A stretch of DNA of 13,543 nt from an uncultured Bacilli bacterium (GTDB lineage Bacteria; Bacillota_I; Bacilli_A; RF39; UBA660), in assembly GCA_947623855.1 (NCBI GenBank), contig CANQHW010000018.1, positions 1 through 13,543 of the forward strand, read 5' to 3'. Below are positions 1-6,863 of this stretch, one piece after another. Position numbers and translations under genes: made by a program. The number at the start of each line of letters is the position of its first letter. Within the stretch, counting starts at the first letter, position 1. A model generated the notes under the pieces. The model was given only the letters and a program-made list of their open reading frames with translations. It made no database searches and was not told the origin of the DNA.

Positions 1-308
1 CCAAGCCCTATCATATTTGCTGCTACGTTACTAGCCACATACCCAATTGCTTTATCACTTTTTAAAGAAGGAAATATTTTGTGAAGGAAAGGTCTTATTA
101 AATGAGCAAACTTATCTAATAACCCACTAGAACTAGCTATATTCATAAGTCCTGACCATAAAACCATCATAGGAATTAATTCAATTACTAAATTAATTCC
201 AGCTTTAGCACTTTCTACTATTTCATTATTTATAACTTCAATATTTCCACTAACTAGTGAAAATATAATTCCAATCCCAATTAATAATACCCAAACTATA
301 TTAATCAT
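1..308 (-). CDS. spmA: Spore maturation protein A, N-terminal part (cut by window edge)
   Basis: I translated this from the sequence: the first 102 codons lie here and the gene runs off the left edge. The protein begins MINIVWVLLIGIGIIFSLVS, followed by a hydrophobic segment with LVIELIPMMVLWSGLMNIA and then SGLLDKFAHLIRPFLHKIFP and YVASNVAANMIGLG. These match the start of B. subtilis SpmA (nucleoside recognition/Gate domain) as I remember it. SpmA and SpmB are membrane proteins needed for spore core dehydration. The ATG at 308-306 overlaps the TGA stop of dacB (ATGA), so the two are translationally coupled, matching the known dacB-spmA-spmB order. spmB would be expected just outside the window. 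The identification is firm; completeness cannot be judged. Confidence 0.9.
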   Translation of the reverse strand, partial: MINIVWVLLIGIGIIFSLVSGNIEVINNEIVESAKAGINLVIELIPMMVLWSGLMNIASSSGLLDKFAHLIRPFLHKIFPSLKSDKAIGYVASNVAANMIGL

Positions 309-1375
309 TTCCAAAACATTAGAAAATCTAATAATTTTCTAAAAAACCCTTTCTTTTCTTTTTTTATACTTTTACTTAACATAATATTTTTTTCTATTAC
401 TTCTTTTCCATCTATAGAAATAATAGCTTTTCCTACTACATCTCCCTCTAACGCATTCGGATTTTTCATAATTTCATATTTAACACTAATATCCTCTTTA
501 TTCTTCTTTAAGACATACACGTCCCTATCTATATATAAAGTACCATCATAATAATTATCTTCTACTTTAAAGTTTTCTTTATCTAATACTAATTCTCTAT
601 CATATTTTCTAAAATTTTCTTCATATAAGTTCTTATGATCTAAAAAGTCATTTCCATCATTTAAAGTTACTATTACTAAGTTTTTATTATCCATTGATGC
701 ACTAGTTACTAAAGTACGTCTTGCTTTCTCGGTAAATCCTGTCTTCCCACCAGTCGTATATTTATACATACTTAATAACTTATTTTTATTATGCCATACA
801 TAAGTCTTATAATCGGTTTTAACTGTAATATCTTTGGTACTAACAATAGTTTTAAATGTTTTATTTTGCATAGCATAAGCCATAAGTAAAGCCATATCAT
901 AAGCTGTCGAGATATTTCCATTCCCATCTTTATCTTCTAACCCACTACTATTTATAAATAATGTATTTTTCATCCCTAAAGATGCAGCTTTCTCATTCAT
1001 TAAACTAACAAAGTTTTCCATACTTCCACTTACATATTTAGCAATCATCATCGCCGCATCATTTCCACTTCTAAGCATTAACCCATATAACATATCTTTT
1101 AAAGTCATATGTTCCCCTATTTCAATATAAATTCCACTCCCATAACTTTTTAAAACAGTATCATCTACTTTAACTTTAGAATCAATATCCGCATATTCTA
1201 ACGCTATAAGACATGTCATAATTTTAGTTGTACTAGCAATTAATCTCTTATCATTAATATTACTTCCTTCTAAAACCCTTTTGGTATCAGCATCCATTAC
1301 AATATAAGAACTAGCACTAATTGCTAAAACTTTAAAAGGAAATAAAAATAATATAAATAGCAGGAGTTTTTTCAT
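305..1375 (-). CDS. dacB: D-alanyl-D-alanine carboxypeptidase, sporulation type (PBP5 family)
   Basis: Penicillin-binding DD-carboxypeptidase of 356 residues that trims the terminal D-Ala of peptidoglycan stem peptides; in sporulation it acts on spore cortex. A signal peptide covers about residues 1-19 (MKKLLLFILFLFPFKVLA). The three active-site motifs of the S11 family are present: STTK at 48-51 with Ser48 as nucleophile, SGN at 103-105 and KTG at 211-213. The C-terminal end (about 339-356) is rich in Lys, Phe and Leu and resembles the amphipathic membrane anchor of this family. The start is an ATG preceded by AGGTGA. The downstream overlap with spmA marks it as dacB rather than dacA or dacF. 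Only about 25 bp separate it from the Fic terminator, so its promoter must lie within or upstream of that terminator; I could not identify it. Confidence 0.93.
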   Translation of the reverse strand: MKKLLLFILFLFPFKVLAISASSYIVMDADTKRVLEGSNINDKRLIASTTKIMTCLIALEYADIDSKVKVDDTVLKSYGSGIYIEIGEHMTLKDMLYGLMLRSGNDAAMMIAKYVSGSMENFVSLMNEKAASLGMKNTLFINSSGLEDKDGNGNISTAYDMALLMAYAMQNKTFKTIVSTKDITVKTDYKTYVWHNKNKLLSMYKYTTGGKTGFTEKARRTLVTSASMDNKNLVIVTLNDGNDFLDHKNLYEENFRKYDRELVLDKENFKVEDNYYDGTLYIDRDVYVLKKNKEDISVKYEIMKNPNALEGDVVGKAIISIDGKEVIEKNIMLSKSIKKEKKGFFRKLLDFLMFWK

Positions 1376-1400
1376 ATAACTTCACCTATTTAATCATAAG

Positions 1401-1422
1401 AAAAAAAGACATTTTTATGTCT
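1401..1422 (-). terminator. Intrinsic terminator of the Fic gene
   Basis: On the minus strand AGACAT-AAAA-ATGTCT (1422-1407) is followed by a run of Ts down to 1401. The first two bases of the hairpin are part of the Fic stop codon TAG (1423-1421), so the terminator starts inside the gene end. It separates Fic from dacB. Confidence 0.75.
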
Positions 1423-2155
1423 AAAATCGTGTCTTTTTTATTTCATTATAAGTTTTTTCTTGTTCAGGACTCATTTTATTTTCATCAATTCGTCCTTTTG
1501 AATCTAATTCTTTATATAAAGATACCATAATCCCCATTTCTTTTTTAGATAACTCCTCAATTAATTTAGCTAATCCCTTATAATCGCCCTTTTCTATTAA
1601 ATCACAATATTCTCTTTTTATTTCTTTAGTAATAATACATGGTGCTAAATTATGTTTACACATATTATAAGCTAAAATAATTCTAGCTGTTCGTCCATTG
1701 CCATCTTCAAAAGGATGAATATGTAACAAACGAATATGAAAATTTGCTTCTATTTCATAAAGATTATCCCGATTATGACAATTACTTATTTGATAATTAT
1801 AATCATCTATTAAATACCATAAATCATTCCGAATCATTTGAGGATGACTTCTAGCCACCTTCGACCCTGATACAATAGCTTCCGTCGTTCTAAAATTACT
1901 TACTTCGCCGCCCGTAACCCGTTCAACTAAGTCACATAATAAATTTGTAAAAGCCATATGACTTAACTTTTCCTCCGGCATTTCAAAAATATAGTTAATA
2001 GCATTTAATTGATTTAAAATTTTAAGAGCTTGTCTAGCACTTGCTAAATCATCAGTAATACCTTCTAACTCTAAACTACCATAAGCTAACCGGTATTTTA
2101 ACATTTCAAAATATTTCCTTTTAAAAGTCCCTTCATTTTTAAATTCTAAAAACAA
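1421..2155 (-). CDS. Fic-domain protein (probable AMP-transferase, class II with N-terminal inhibitory motif)
   Basis: Fic enzymes usually transfer AMP from ATP to a hydroxyl side chain of a target protein. The core motif HPFEDGNGR is complete (residues 147-155 from the TTG start), with catalytic His147 and the DGNGR phosphate-binding loop. Near the N-terminus SLELEG (27-32) fits the autoinhibitory consensus (S/T)xxxE(G/N), which would make it a class II Fic with intramolecular inhibition by Glu31. Start choice: a strong site AAGAGGTGG (2169-2161) precedes TTG at 2155 by 5 bases, giving 244 residues. The GTG at 2164 lies inside that site and is less likely. It has its own promoter and terminator, and no antitoxin-like small gene lies beside it. 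It could be a housekeeping regulator or a stand-alone toxin-like enzyme; the target is unknown. Confidence 0.9.
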   Translation of the reverse strand: MFLEFKNEGTFKRKYFEMLKYRLAYGSLELEGITDDLASARQALKILNQLNAINYIFEMPEEKLSHMAFTNLLCDLVERVTGGEVSNFRTTEAIVSGSKVARSHPQMIRNDLWYLIDDYNYQISNCHNRDNLYEIEANFHIRLLHIHPFEDGNGRTARIILAYNMCKHNLAPCIITKEIKREYCDLIEKGDYKGLAKLIEELSKKEMGIMVSLYKELDSKGRIDENKMSPEQEKTYNEIKKTRF

Positions 2156-2175
2156 GTATACCACCTCTTACTGGA

Positions 2176-2204
2176 ATATTAACATTTTTTTAAATTTAAG
2201 TCAA
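2176..2204 (-). promoter_or_regulatory. Probable sigma-A promoter of the Fic gene
   Basis: On the minus strand TTGACT (2204-2199) and TAATAT (2181-2176) are separated by exactly 17 bases, and TGT directly before the -10 supplies an extended -10 TGn. The predicted transcript starts near 2169, so the leader is only about 14 bases to the TTG. It is back-to-back with the sortase promoter. Confidence 0.55.
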
Positions 2205-2218
2205 AAAATAAAACCTTC

Positions 2219-2247
2219 TAGACTTTTCATATACTTTATTATACAAT
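2219..2247 (+). promoter_or_regulatory. Probable sigma-A promoter of the sortase gene
   Basis: TAGACT (2219-2224), 17 bases, TACAAT (2242-2247), followed by the ribosome site GAGGAGA just before the ATG at 2267. The -35 boxes of this and the Fic promoter are 14 bases apart, so one regulator bound between them could affect both genes. Confidence 0.5.
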
Positions 2248-2266
2248 ATTAATCGAGGAGAAGATT

Positions 2267-3352
2267 ATGGATAACGAAAGGGAAAAAGAAAATTTAACTA
2301 GAACTAAAAAATATAAAAGTCTAGCTTCTAATAACGAGGTTAAAAAAGAAAAAACTCCCATTATAAGTATACAAGAATTTAAAAATTTAAATGAAACAAA
2401 AGACTTAATTGATTTAGGAATAGATGACTTAAATATTGAGAAAACTAAATCCCAAAAGATTTTAGAAGAGGAGCAAATAAAAATGTATAAACAAAAGAAA
2501 AATACCGTAAATAAAGAACCTAAAAAAAAGAAAAAAAGAAAATTAAAAAAAGGCACAATCTTTAATGCTCTTATAATTATTTGTATTATCGGCGCTATTG
2601 GAGTATTTATTTATTCTTCTATCGATATCTATAAATGGCACGAAGATAATAAACAAATAGAAAAAATAACCGATGAAATAAATGAGAAAGTTAATATAAC
2701 GGATATTAATCCCGATGATGAAGTAGTTGTTAATGAAAATGATGAACCTAAAGAAAACCCTTATTGGGATTATATTAAAATGTCAATGATTGATGTTAAT
2801 ATGGAAGAACTTAAAGCTACCAATACCGACGCTATAGGATGGATCCAAGTAAATGGTACTAATATCAATTATCCTTTTGTTCAAACTGATAATAATGATT
2901 ATTACCTTACCCATGCCTTTAATAAATCTTATAATAATGCCGGTTGGGTCTTCCTAGATTATCGTAATGACCCCAATGATTTAGACCGTAATACCGTTAT
3001 TTATGCACATGGCCGTTGGGATAAAACAATGTTTGGATCTTTAAAAAATCTTCTTAATTCTAATTGGTATAATAACTTAGATAACCATGTTATTAAAGTA
3101 TATATCAATGGTAAAAGTACTTTATGGCAAGTATTTAGTGTTTATCACTTACCTACTACTAATGATTATATCCAAGTCGCCTTTAATAGTGATGATACCT
3201 TTAAACAATTCGTCGACATGCTTCAAGCAAGAAGTTATTATAAATTTAATACTACCGTCAGTGCTACTGATAAAATCATCACTTTATCCACTTGTTATAA
3301 TGATAATGAAAAAATGGTAATGCATGCTAAGTTAATAAAATATACCAATTAA
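2267..3352 (+). CDS. Class B sortase with long N-terminal cytoplasmic tail
   Basis: Membrane-anchored cysteine transpeptidase of 361 residues that would attach surface proteins to the cell wall or to each other. Residues 1-97 are highly charged (Lys/Glu rich, including a KKKKKRK cluster before the membrane), 98-117 form one transmembrane helix, and the sortase fold follows from about 165. Catalytic His248 is in VIYAHGRWD and Cys343 in TLSTCY; the stretch GWVFLDYRNDPNDLDRNTVI is typical of SrtB. The position of the third catalytic residue, normally Arg before the last strand, is Lys349 (EKMVMHAKL). The Cys-to-Lys loop is short (6 residues). No LPxTG- or NPxTN-type substrate is seen in the window. 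The start is ATG with GAGGAGA. Family assignment is firm; activity is uncertain. Confidence 0.9.
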   Translation: MDNEREKENLTRTKKYKSLASNNEVKKEKTPIISIQEFKNLNETKDLIDLGIDDLNIEKTKSQKILEEEQIKMYKQKKNTVNKEPKKKKKRKLKKGTIFNALIIICIIGAIGVFIYSSIDIYKWHEDNKQIEKITDEINEKVNITDINPDDEVVVNENDEPKENPYWDYIKMSMIDVNMEELKATNTDAIGWIQVNGTNINYPFVQTDNNDYYLTHAFNKSYNNAGWVFLDYRNDPNDLDRNTVIYAHGRWDKTMFGSLKNLLNSNWYNNLDNHVIKVYINGKSTLWQVFSVYHLPTTNDYIQVAFNSDDTFKQFVDMLQARSYYKFNTTVSATDKIITLSTCYNDNEKMVMHAKLIKYTN

Positions 3353-3375
3353 AAAGCGTTAAAAACGCTTTTTTT
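3351..3375. terminator. Bidirectional terminator between the sortase gene and recX
   Basis: AAAAAGCGTT-AAA-AACGCTTTTT is a perfect 10-bp stem, GC-rich at its core with A/T flanks, so it gives a U-run on both strands. It lies exactly between the two convergent stop codons, with TAA of the sortase at 3350-3352 and TAA of recX at 3376-3374. Confidence 0.85.
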
Positions 3376-4129
3376 AATCGACTATATTTTTAATATCTTC
3401 GTATAAATACCCCTTTTGTAATAATTTACTAATTATTTTAGAAGAATTATTTTCCATATTTTTCCGTTCCAATTGTTTCTTAATTTTTTCGTAATCTTTC
3501 TTTAGATTACCTAAATCATTTGGTAAAGATACCTTATCTAAAGACTCTATAATCATATTTTTCGAATAACCTAAATTACTTAAATCATTAATAAGTTTTT
3601 GTTTTAATTTTAAATTACTAAGATTATTACTTATCTTTAATTTTTTTTGCAAATATTTATTTATTCTTTCTTCCCATACTTTATCTTCTATCTTAAAAAG
3701 ATTATCAACTTCTTCTTCTGGAAAATCTAAATTTAAAAGTTCTCGTTTTATTTTAAGAGGTCCCTTTAAACTTAAAAGTAAAGCATCATGAATATACGAA
3801 GTAATATATACCTTATTATTTAAATAACCCGTACTTTTTAAAGTCTTAATAACTTGTTTTATAATACTTTGATTATAATCCTTTTTAAGTAAAGTAACTA
3901 ACTCTTTTTCACACCGCAAGCGTCCATTAATTAGTTTTAAAGCTTTATAATAAGCCGCATAATAATTATTTAATTCTAAAATTTTCTCTACTTCTTTAGT
4001 AGTTATTTCTTTAGTTAATAATAAATTCTCTTTTAATATTAAATCCTCATATAAATTAAGTTCTACCCCATTATCTAAACTTAATTTATATTGATTATTT
4101 TTTAATTTAGTATATTTCAATATCTTCAT
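3374..4129 (-). CDS. recX: Regulatory protein RecX
   Basis: RecX binds RecA filaments and limits or tunes recombination and SOS activity. The 251-residue length is near the Bacillus form. Diagnostic parts are ALKLINGRLRCEKELVTLLK (about 63-82), the IIKQVIKTLKSTGYLNNKVY helix pair, KGPLKIKRELLNLDFPEEEV (third RecX repeat start) and a further repeat with LKQKLINDLSNLGYSKNMI, giving the three- to four-fold RecX helical repeats. It starts with ATG after GGGAGG. It has a near-perfect sigma-A promoter and shares a bidirectional terminator with the sortase gene, so it is monocistronic. recA itself is not in the window. The promoter spacer carries a LexA-like palindrome. Confidence 0.88.
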   Translation of the reverse strand: MKILKYTKLKNNQYKLSLDNGVELNLYEDLILKENLLLTKEITTKEVEKILELNNYYAAYYKALKLINGRLRCEKELVTLLKKDYNQSIIKQVIKTLKSTGYLNNKVYITSYIHDALLLSLKGPLKIKRELLNLDFPEEEVDNLFKIEDKVWEERINKYLQKKLKISNNLSNLKLKQKLINDLSNLGYSKNMIIESLDKVSLPNDLGNLKKDYEKIKKQLERKNMENNSSKIISKLLQKGYLYEDIKNIVD

Positions 4130-4149
4130 ACTAATCCTCCCTTAATCTT

Positions 4150-4178
4150 ATTATAGTTTGTAAACATTTGTTTGTCAA
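4150..4178 (-). promoter_or_regulatory. Consensus sigma-A promoter of recX
   Basis: On the minus strand TTGACA (4178-4173), a 17-base spacer and TATAAT (4155-4150) match the consensus in all 12 positions. Such a strong promoter on a RecA-modulator gene suggests that a repressor normally holds it down. Confidence 0.85.
4162..4173. promoter_or_regulatory. Possible LexA-like operator in the recX promoter
   Basis: AAACATTTGTTT is an AAAC-N4-GTTT palindrome placed between the -35 and -10 boxes. The Gram-positive LexA box is GAAC-N4-GTTC, so the inner AAC/GTT and spacing agree while the outer G and C are replaced by A and T. In DNA this AT-rich a chance palindrome is possible. Confidence 0.35.
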
Positions 4179-4187
4179 ATATAAATT

Positions 4188-4208
4188 TAAAAAAGGACAT
4201 AAGTCCTG
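4188..4208 (-). terminator. Intrinsic terminator of the rhomboid-cysteine desulfurase unit
   Basis: On the minus strand AGGAC-TTAT-GTCCT (4207-4194) forms a 5-bp stem followed by six Ts. It lies immediately after the TAA of the cysteine desulfurase (4211-4209). Confidence 0.75.
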
Positions 4209-5333
4209 TTATAAATTTCTTAATGCTTCATAATTTTTCTTAAAAGATTTTAAGAAGATATCTATTTCTGAATTAGTTGTTAAATAAGATAAACTTATTC
4301 TAATCGCACTATTAGCGCGTTTAGAATCTTTATATACCGCTTTCACACTAGGACTTTCTTCTTGCGTTGCACAAGCTGTATTTGTACTTAAATAAATTTC
4401 ATCTTTTTCTAAAGCATGAATAAAAGTTTCTGGTTTAATATTCATTAAACTAAGATTTAATATATGAGGAATACTATAACTAGTTTTATTTAATTTAATA
4501 TTTTTATAAGTACTTAACTCTTTAGTAATTCTTTCATTTAATGTATTAACAAAACTTTCTCTACGATCTAAATCCGTTAAAGAAATACGTAAAGCTTTGG
4601 ATAAAGAAACTATTAAGGGAAGTGGTGGTGTTCCCGGATTTAAAAAATTACTTTTCCCACTACCTTGAATTATTGAAGCAATATTAATCCCTTCTTTAAC
4701 ATATAATAATCCAACCCCTTTTGGACCATAAATTTTATGTCCAGAAAAAGATGCTAAATCCGTATCATTTAAATTAACACTTACCTTCCCTATAGCTTGG
4801 GTTAAATCACTATGAAAGAAAGTATTAGGATTTTCTTTTTTAATTATTTGTCTTAAAGTTTTTAATGGTTGTCTTATCCCTAATTCACTATTTACGGCAC
4901 AAATACTTACTAATATTGTATCATCCGTAACTTTCTTTTTTAAATCTTCAAAATCAATTACTCCCTCTATAGTATTATTGATATATTCAATTTTAAAACC
5001 TTGTTCTTTTAAATAATCACAAATAGCATAAATACTTGGATGTTCTAATTTGGAAACTAAAACTTTCTTCCCTCTATTTTGATAAGCTTGACATATTCCT
5101 TTTAAAGCCATATTATTAGACATCGTAGCTCCACTTGTATAAGTTATTTCACTTTCTTTAATATTTAATAATTTACTTATTTGACTAGTCGCAGTATTTA
5201 ATAAATCTCGCGATTTAGTTCCTAAACTATGTAGGGAATTTGCATTTCCTATATACTCCCGACTGACTTTATTATAAGAATCTAAAACATCTAAATTAAT
5301 AGGTGTTGTCGCCGAATAATCTAAATATACCAT
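4209..5333 (-). CDS. Cysteine desulfurase (NifS/IscS-type, class V aminotransferase fold)
   Basis: PLP enzyme of 374 residues that takes sulfur from L-cysteine for Fe-S cluster or tRNA thiolation pathways. It opens with YLDYSATTP. His98 (KLEHPS) should stack on PLP, Asp175 and Gln179 (HSDLTQA) should contact the cofactor, Lys200 in SGHKIYGPKG is the Schiff-base lysine, and Cys321 in TNTACATQ is the persulfide-forming cysteine. The substrate-carboxylate Arg is probably Arg345 (AIRISLSY). The stretch usually read as RxGT is LNPGT (231-235), without that Arg. No scaffold (IscU/SufU) or ThiI gene is adjacent, so its sulfur acceptor is unknown. It starts with ATG after AAAGGTGA, 15 bases downstream of the rhomboid stop, so the two are co-transcribed. 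Confidence 0.88.
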   Translation of the reverse strand: MVYLDYSATTPINLDVLDSYNKVSREYIGNANSLHSLGTKSRDLLNTATSQISKLLNIKESEITYTSGATMSNNMALKGICQAYQNRGKKVLVSKLEHPSIYAICDYLKEQGFKIEYINNTIEGVIDFEDLKKKVTDDTILVSICAVNSELGIRQPLKTLRQIIKKENPNTFFHSDLTQAIGKVSVNLNDTDLASFSGHKIYGPKGVGLLYVKEGINIASIIQGSGKSNFLNPGTPPLPLIVSLSKALRISLTDLDRRESFVNTLNERITKELSTYKNIKLNKTSYSIPHILNLSLMNIKPETFIHALEKDEIYLSTNTACATQEESPSVKAVYKDSKRANSAIRISLSYLTTNSEIDIFLKSFKKNYEALRNL

Positions 5334-5348
5334 TTATTTTCACCTTTT

Positions 5349-6491
5349 CTATTTTGTATATAAAAGATAACTTAAGAATGCTACCAAAAATGTTAGTACT
5401 ATGCCCCCATTAATTTTCTCACTAGTATCCGTTTTATCTTTAAGACCTAAAGCCATAATAACCAAGTAGCCGCCAACTAAACCTCCAAAATGGGCCGCAT
5501 TATCTATCCCTGGCATTATAAATCCTAGTAAAAGGTTAATCACTATAACCGGAATTATCCGTGTTTTAATAATACTACCTAAATATAACCGATAATGATA
5601 TCCAAAATATAGTATCGCTCCCAATAAACCAAAAATAGCTCCCGAAGCTCCAACACTCATATTATTAGATATTACCGCCGAAAATAAATTCCCTACAATT
5701 GCACTACCTAAAAAGACCAAAGTATATTTCGTTTTCCCAATAAAATTTTCTAATTGAGACCCAATCGCTACTAAAGCATACATATTACATAATAAATGTA
5801 CTAAATTAACATGTAAAAAAGCTGATAATATTAACCGATATAACTGTCCTTGTTGTAAACTACGATAATTATTATTTCCAATAGCTAATAAAACACTACT
5901 ACCATCTTCATAAACTAATAACATACTTAAAAAGTATAAAATAATACATATTACTACAATTATATTTGTAATAACTATTTTTTTAGGTTTAAATATTTCT
6001 TCAAAATGACGATTATCTTTTTCGGTTTTTTTATTAATATCTTGAGTCACATTAACTAATAAACTTAAATCACCTTTATTTTTTAATAATTTATTTTTAA
6101 TATCTGGAAAAGATGAAAGTAATACTTTGTTTTTCCCAATATCTTTTTCATCTTTAATACTTACTGAAGATATTTTTTTCGAATTAATTAAATCAATATT
6201 CTCATTTATATCTAAAAATATGGATAAAGTATTCATTTTAAAAGATACAGTCTTTTTCTTTATCTGACGCATAACATTATTCGTTTTAAAAATATCAAAC
6301 TTGTATTGTTCAATGTTATGAATATAATTAGAATTAATTCTGACTATTTTATAAGGACCATCACTATTTTCTAACCATACTTCATTTTTAACCCCATTTA
6401 CTATCATGGGTGTGTAATTTTCTTCCGTTATAAAATAGTGGACAAGTTTCATAACTATTTGTTCTTTTTCGTCCATAACTACTGTACTCAT
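5349..6491 (-). CDS. Rhomboid-family intramembrane serine protease with cytoplasmic N-terminal domain
   Basis: Intramembrane protease that cleaves transmembrane segments. Start choice: GGAGG (6504-6500) lies 8 bases before the ATG at 6491, while the ATG at 6509 has no ribosome site, so I take 380 residues. Residues 1 to about 170 form a soluble N-terminal domain resembling the one in B. subtilis GluP/YqgP. Six or more transmembrane helices follow. The rhomboid signatures are HLLCN (HxxxN, His232/Asn236), GASG with nucleophile Ser283, and catalytic His334 in DNAAHFGG. The TPR tail of YqgP is absent; the protein ends in one extra C-terminal helix. It is the first gene of a unit with the cysteine desulfurase. 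The cleavage target is unknown. Confidence 0.88.
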   Translation of the reverse strand: MSTVVMDEKEQIVMKLVHYFITEENYTPMIVNGVKNEVWLENSDGPYKIVRINSNYIHNIEQYKFDIFKTNNVMRQIKKKTVSFKMNTLSIFLDINENIDLINSKKISSVSIKDEKDIGKNKVLLSSFPDIKNKLLKNKGDLSLLVNVTQDINKKTEKDNRHFEEIFKPKKIVITNIIVVICIILYFLSMLLVYEDGSSVLLAIGNNNYRSLQQGQLYRLILSAFLHVNLVHLLCNMYALVAIGSQLENFIGKTKYTLVFLGSAIVGNLFSAVISNNMSVGASGAIFGLLGAILYFGYHYRLYLGSIIKTRIIPVIVINLLLGFIMPGIDNAAHFGGLVGGYLVIMALGLKDKTDTSEKINGGIVLTFLVAFLSYLLYTK

Positions 6492-6551
6492 ACTTTCTTC
6501 CTCCATCATATATTTTATTATAAATCATAAGATTAGTAAAGGTGATTTTTT

Positions 6552-6863
6552 ATGTTTTCTTATCTCTTAACTTATTATTTAATAATCATATTTTTATTTC
6601 ATTTACCTTTAAAAAAACTAATTGATATGCATAAATTATCTTTAGATATTTTCTTTTTTATAATTAGTAATATTATTCTAATTATAGCTATACTTGTATT
6701 TTATTTTTATTATCAAGATAAATTTTTTACCATAATTTTAAATAGTTTTATGCTTATAAATACCTGTTTTTATGGTAAAGAACTATATTCTTATAATCCT
6801 CATTTATTATGGTATATAATCCCCTATTTTATAAATAATATTCTATTTATGATGTTATCTTAG
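6552..6863 (+). CDS. Small integral membrane protein of unknown function
   Basis: 103 residues, almost entirely hydrophobic, with three to four predicted helices (about 2-19, 31-54, 58-73 and 85-101) joined by short charged loops (PLKKLIDMHK, YYQDKFF, YGKELYSYNPH). I do not recognise the family. A good ribosome site AAAGGTGA sits 6 bases before the ATG, which supports a real gene. It is divergent from the rhomboid gene with a 60-bp gap, and its last 17 bases overlap the 3' end of the pseudouridine synthase gene tail to tail. I see no terminator. Confidence 0.7.
   Translation: MFSYLLTYYLIIIFLFHLPLKKLIDMHKLSLDIFFFIISNIILIIAILVFYFYYQDKFFTIILNSFMLINTCFYGKELYSYNPHLLWYIIPYFINNILFMMLS

Noticed and set aside
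2156..2164. GTG at 2164 as start of the Fic gene
   Set aside because: This GTG is part of the ribosome site AAGAGGTGG; TTG at 2155 has proper spacing.
2239..2556. Minus-strand reading frame of 105 codons rich in Phe and Ser
   Set aside because: It is the antisense of the Lys/Glu-rich sortase tail and lacks a ribosome site.
3087..3320. Plus-strand 77-codon frame inside the sortase gene
   Set aside because: It overlaps the catalytic part of the sortase in another frame; no ribosome site or family resemblance.
6492..6509. ATG at 6509 as start of the rhomboid gene
   Set aside because: No ribosome site precedes it, and the strong GGAGG lies after it, in front of the ATG at 6491.
6517..6522. TATAAT on the minus strand as -10 of the rhomboid gene
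   Set aside because: No -35 resemblance at 16-18 bases and no TGn extension; kept only as a possibility.
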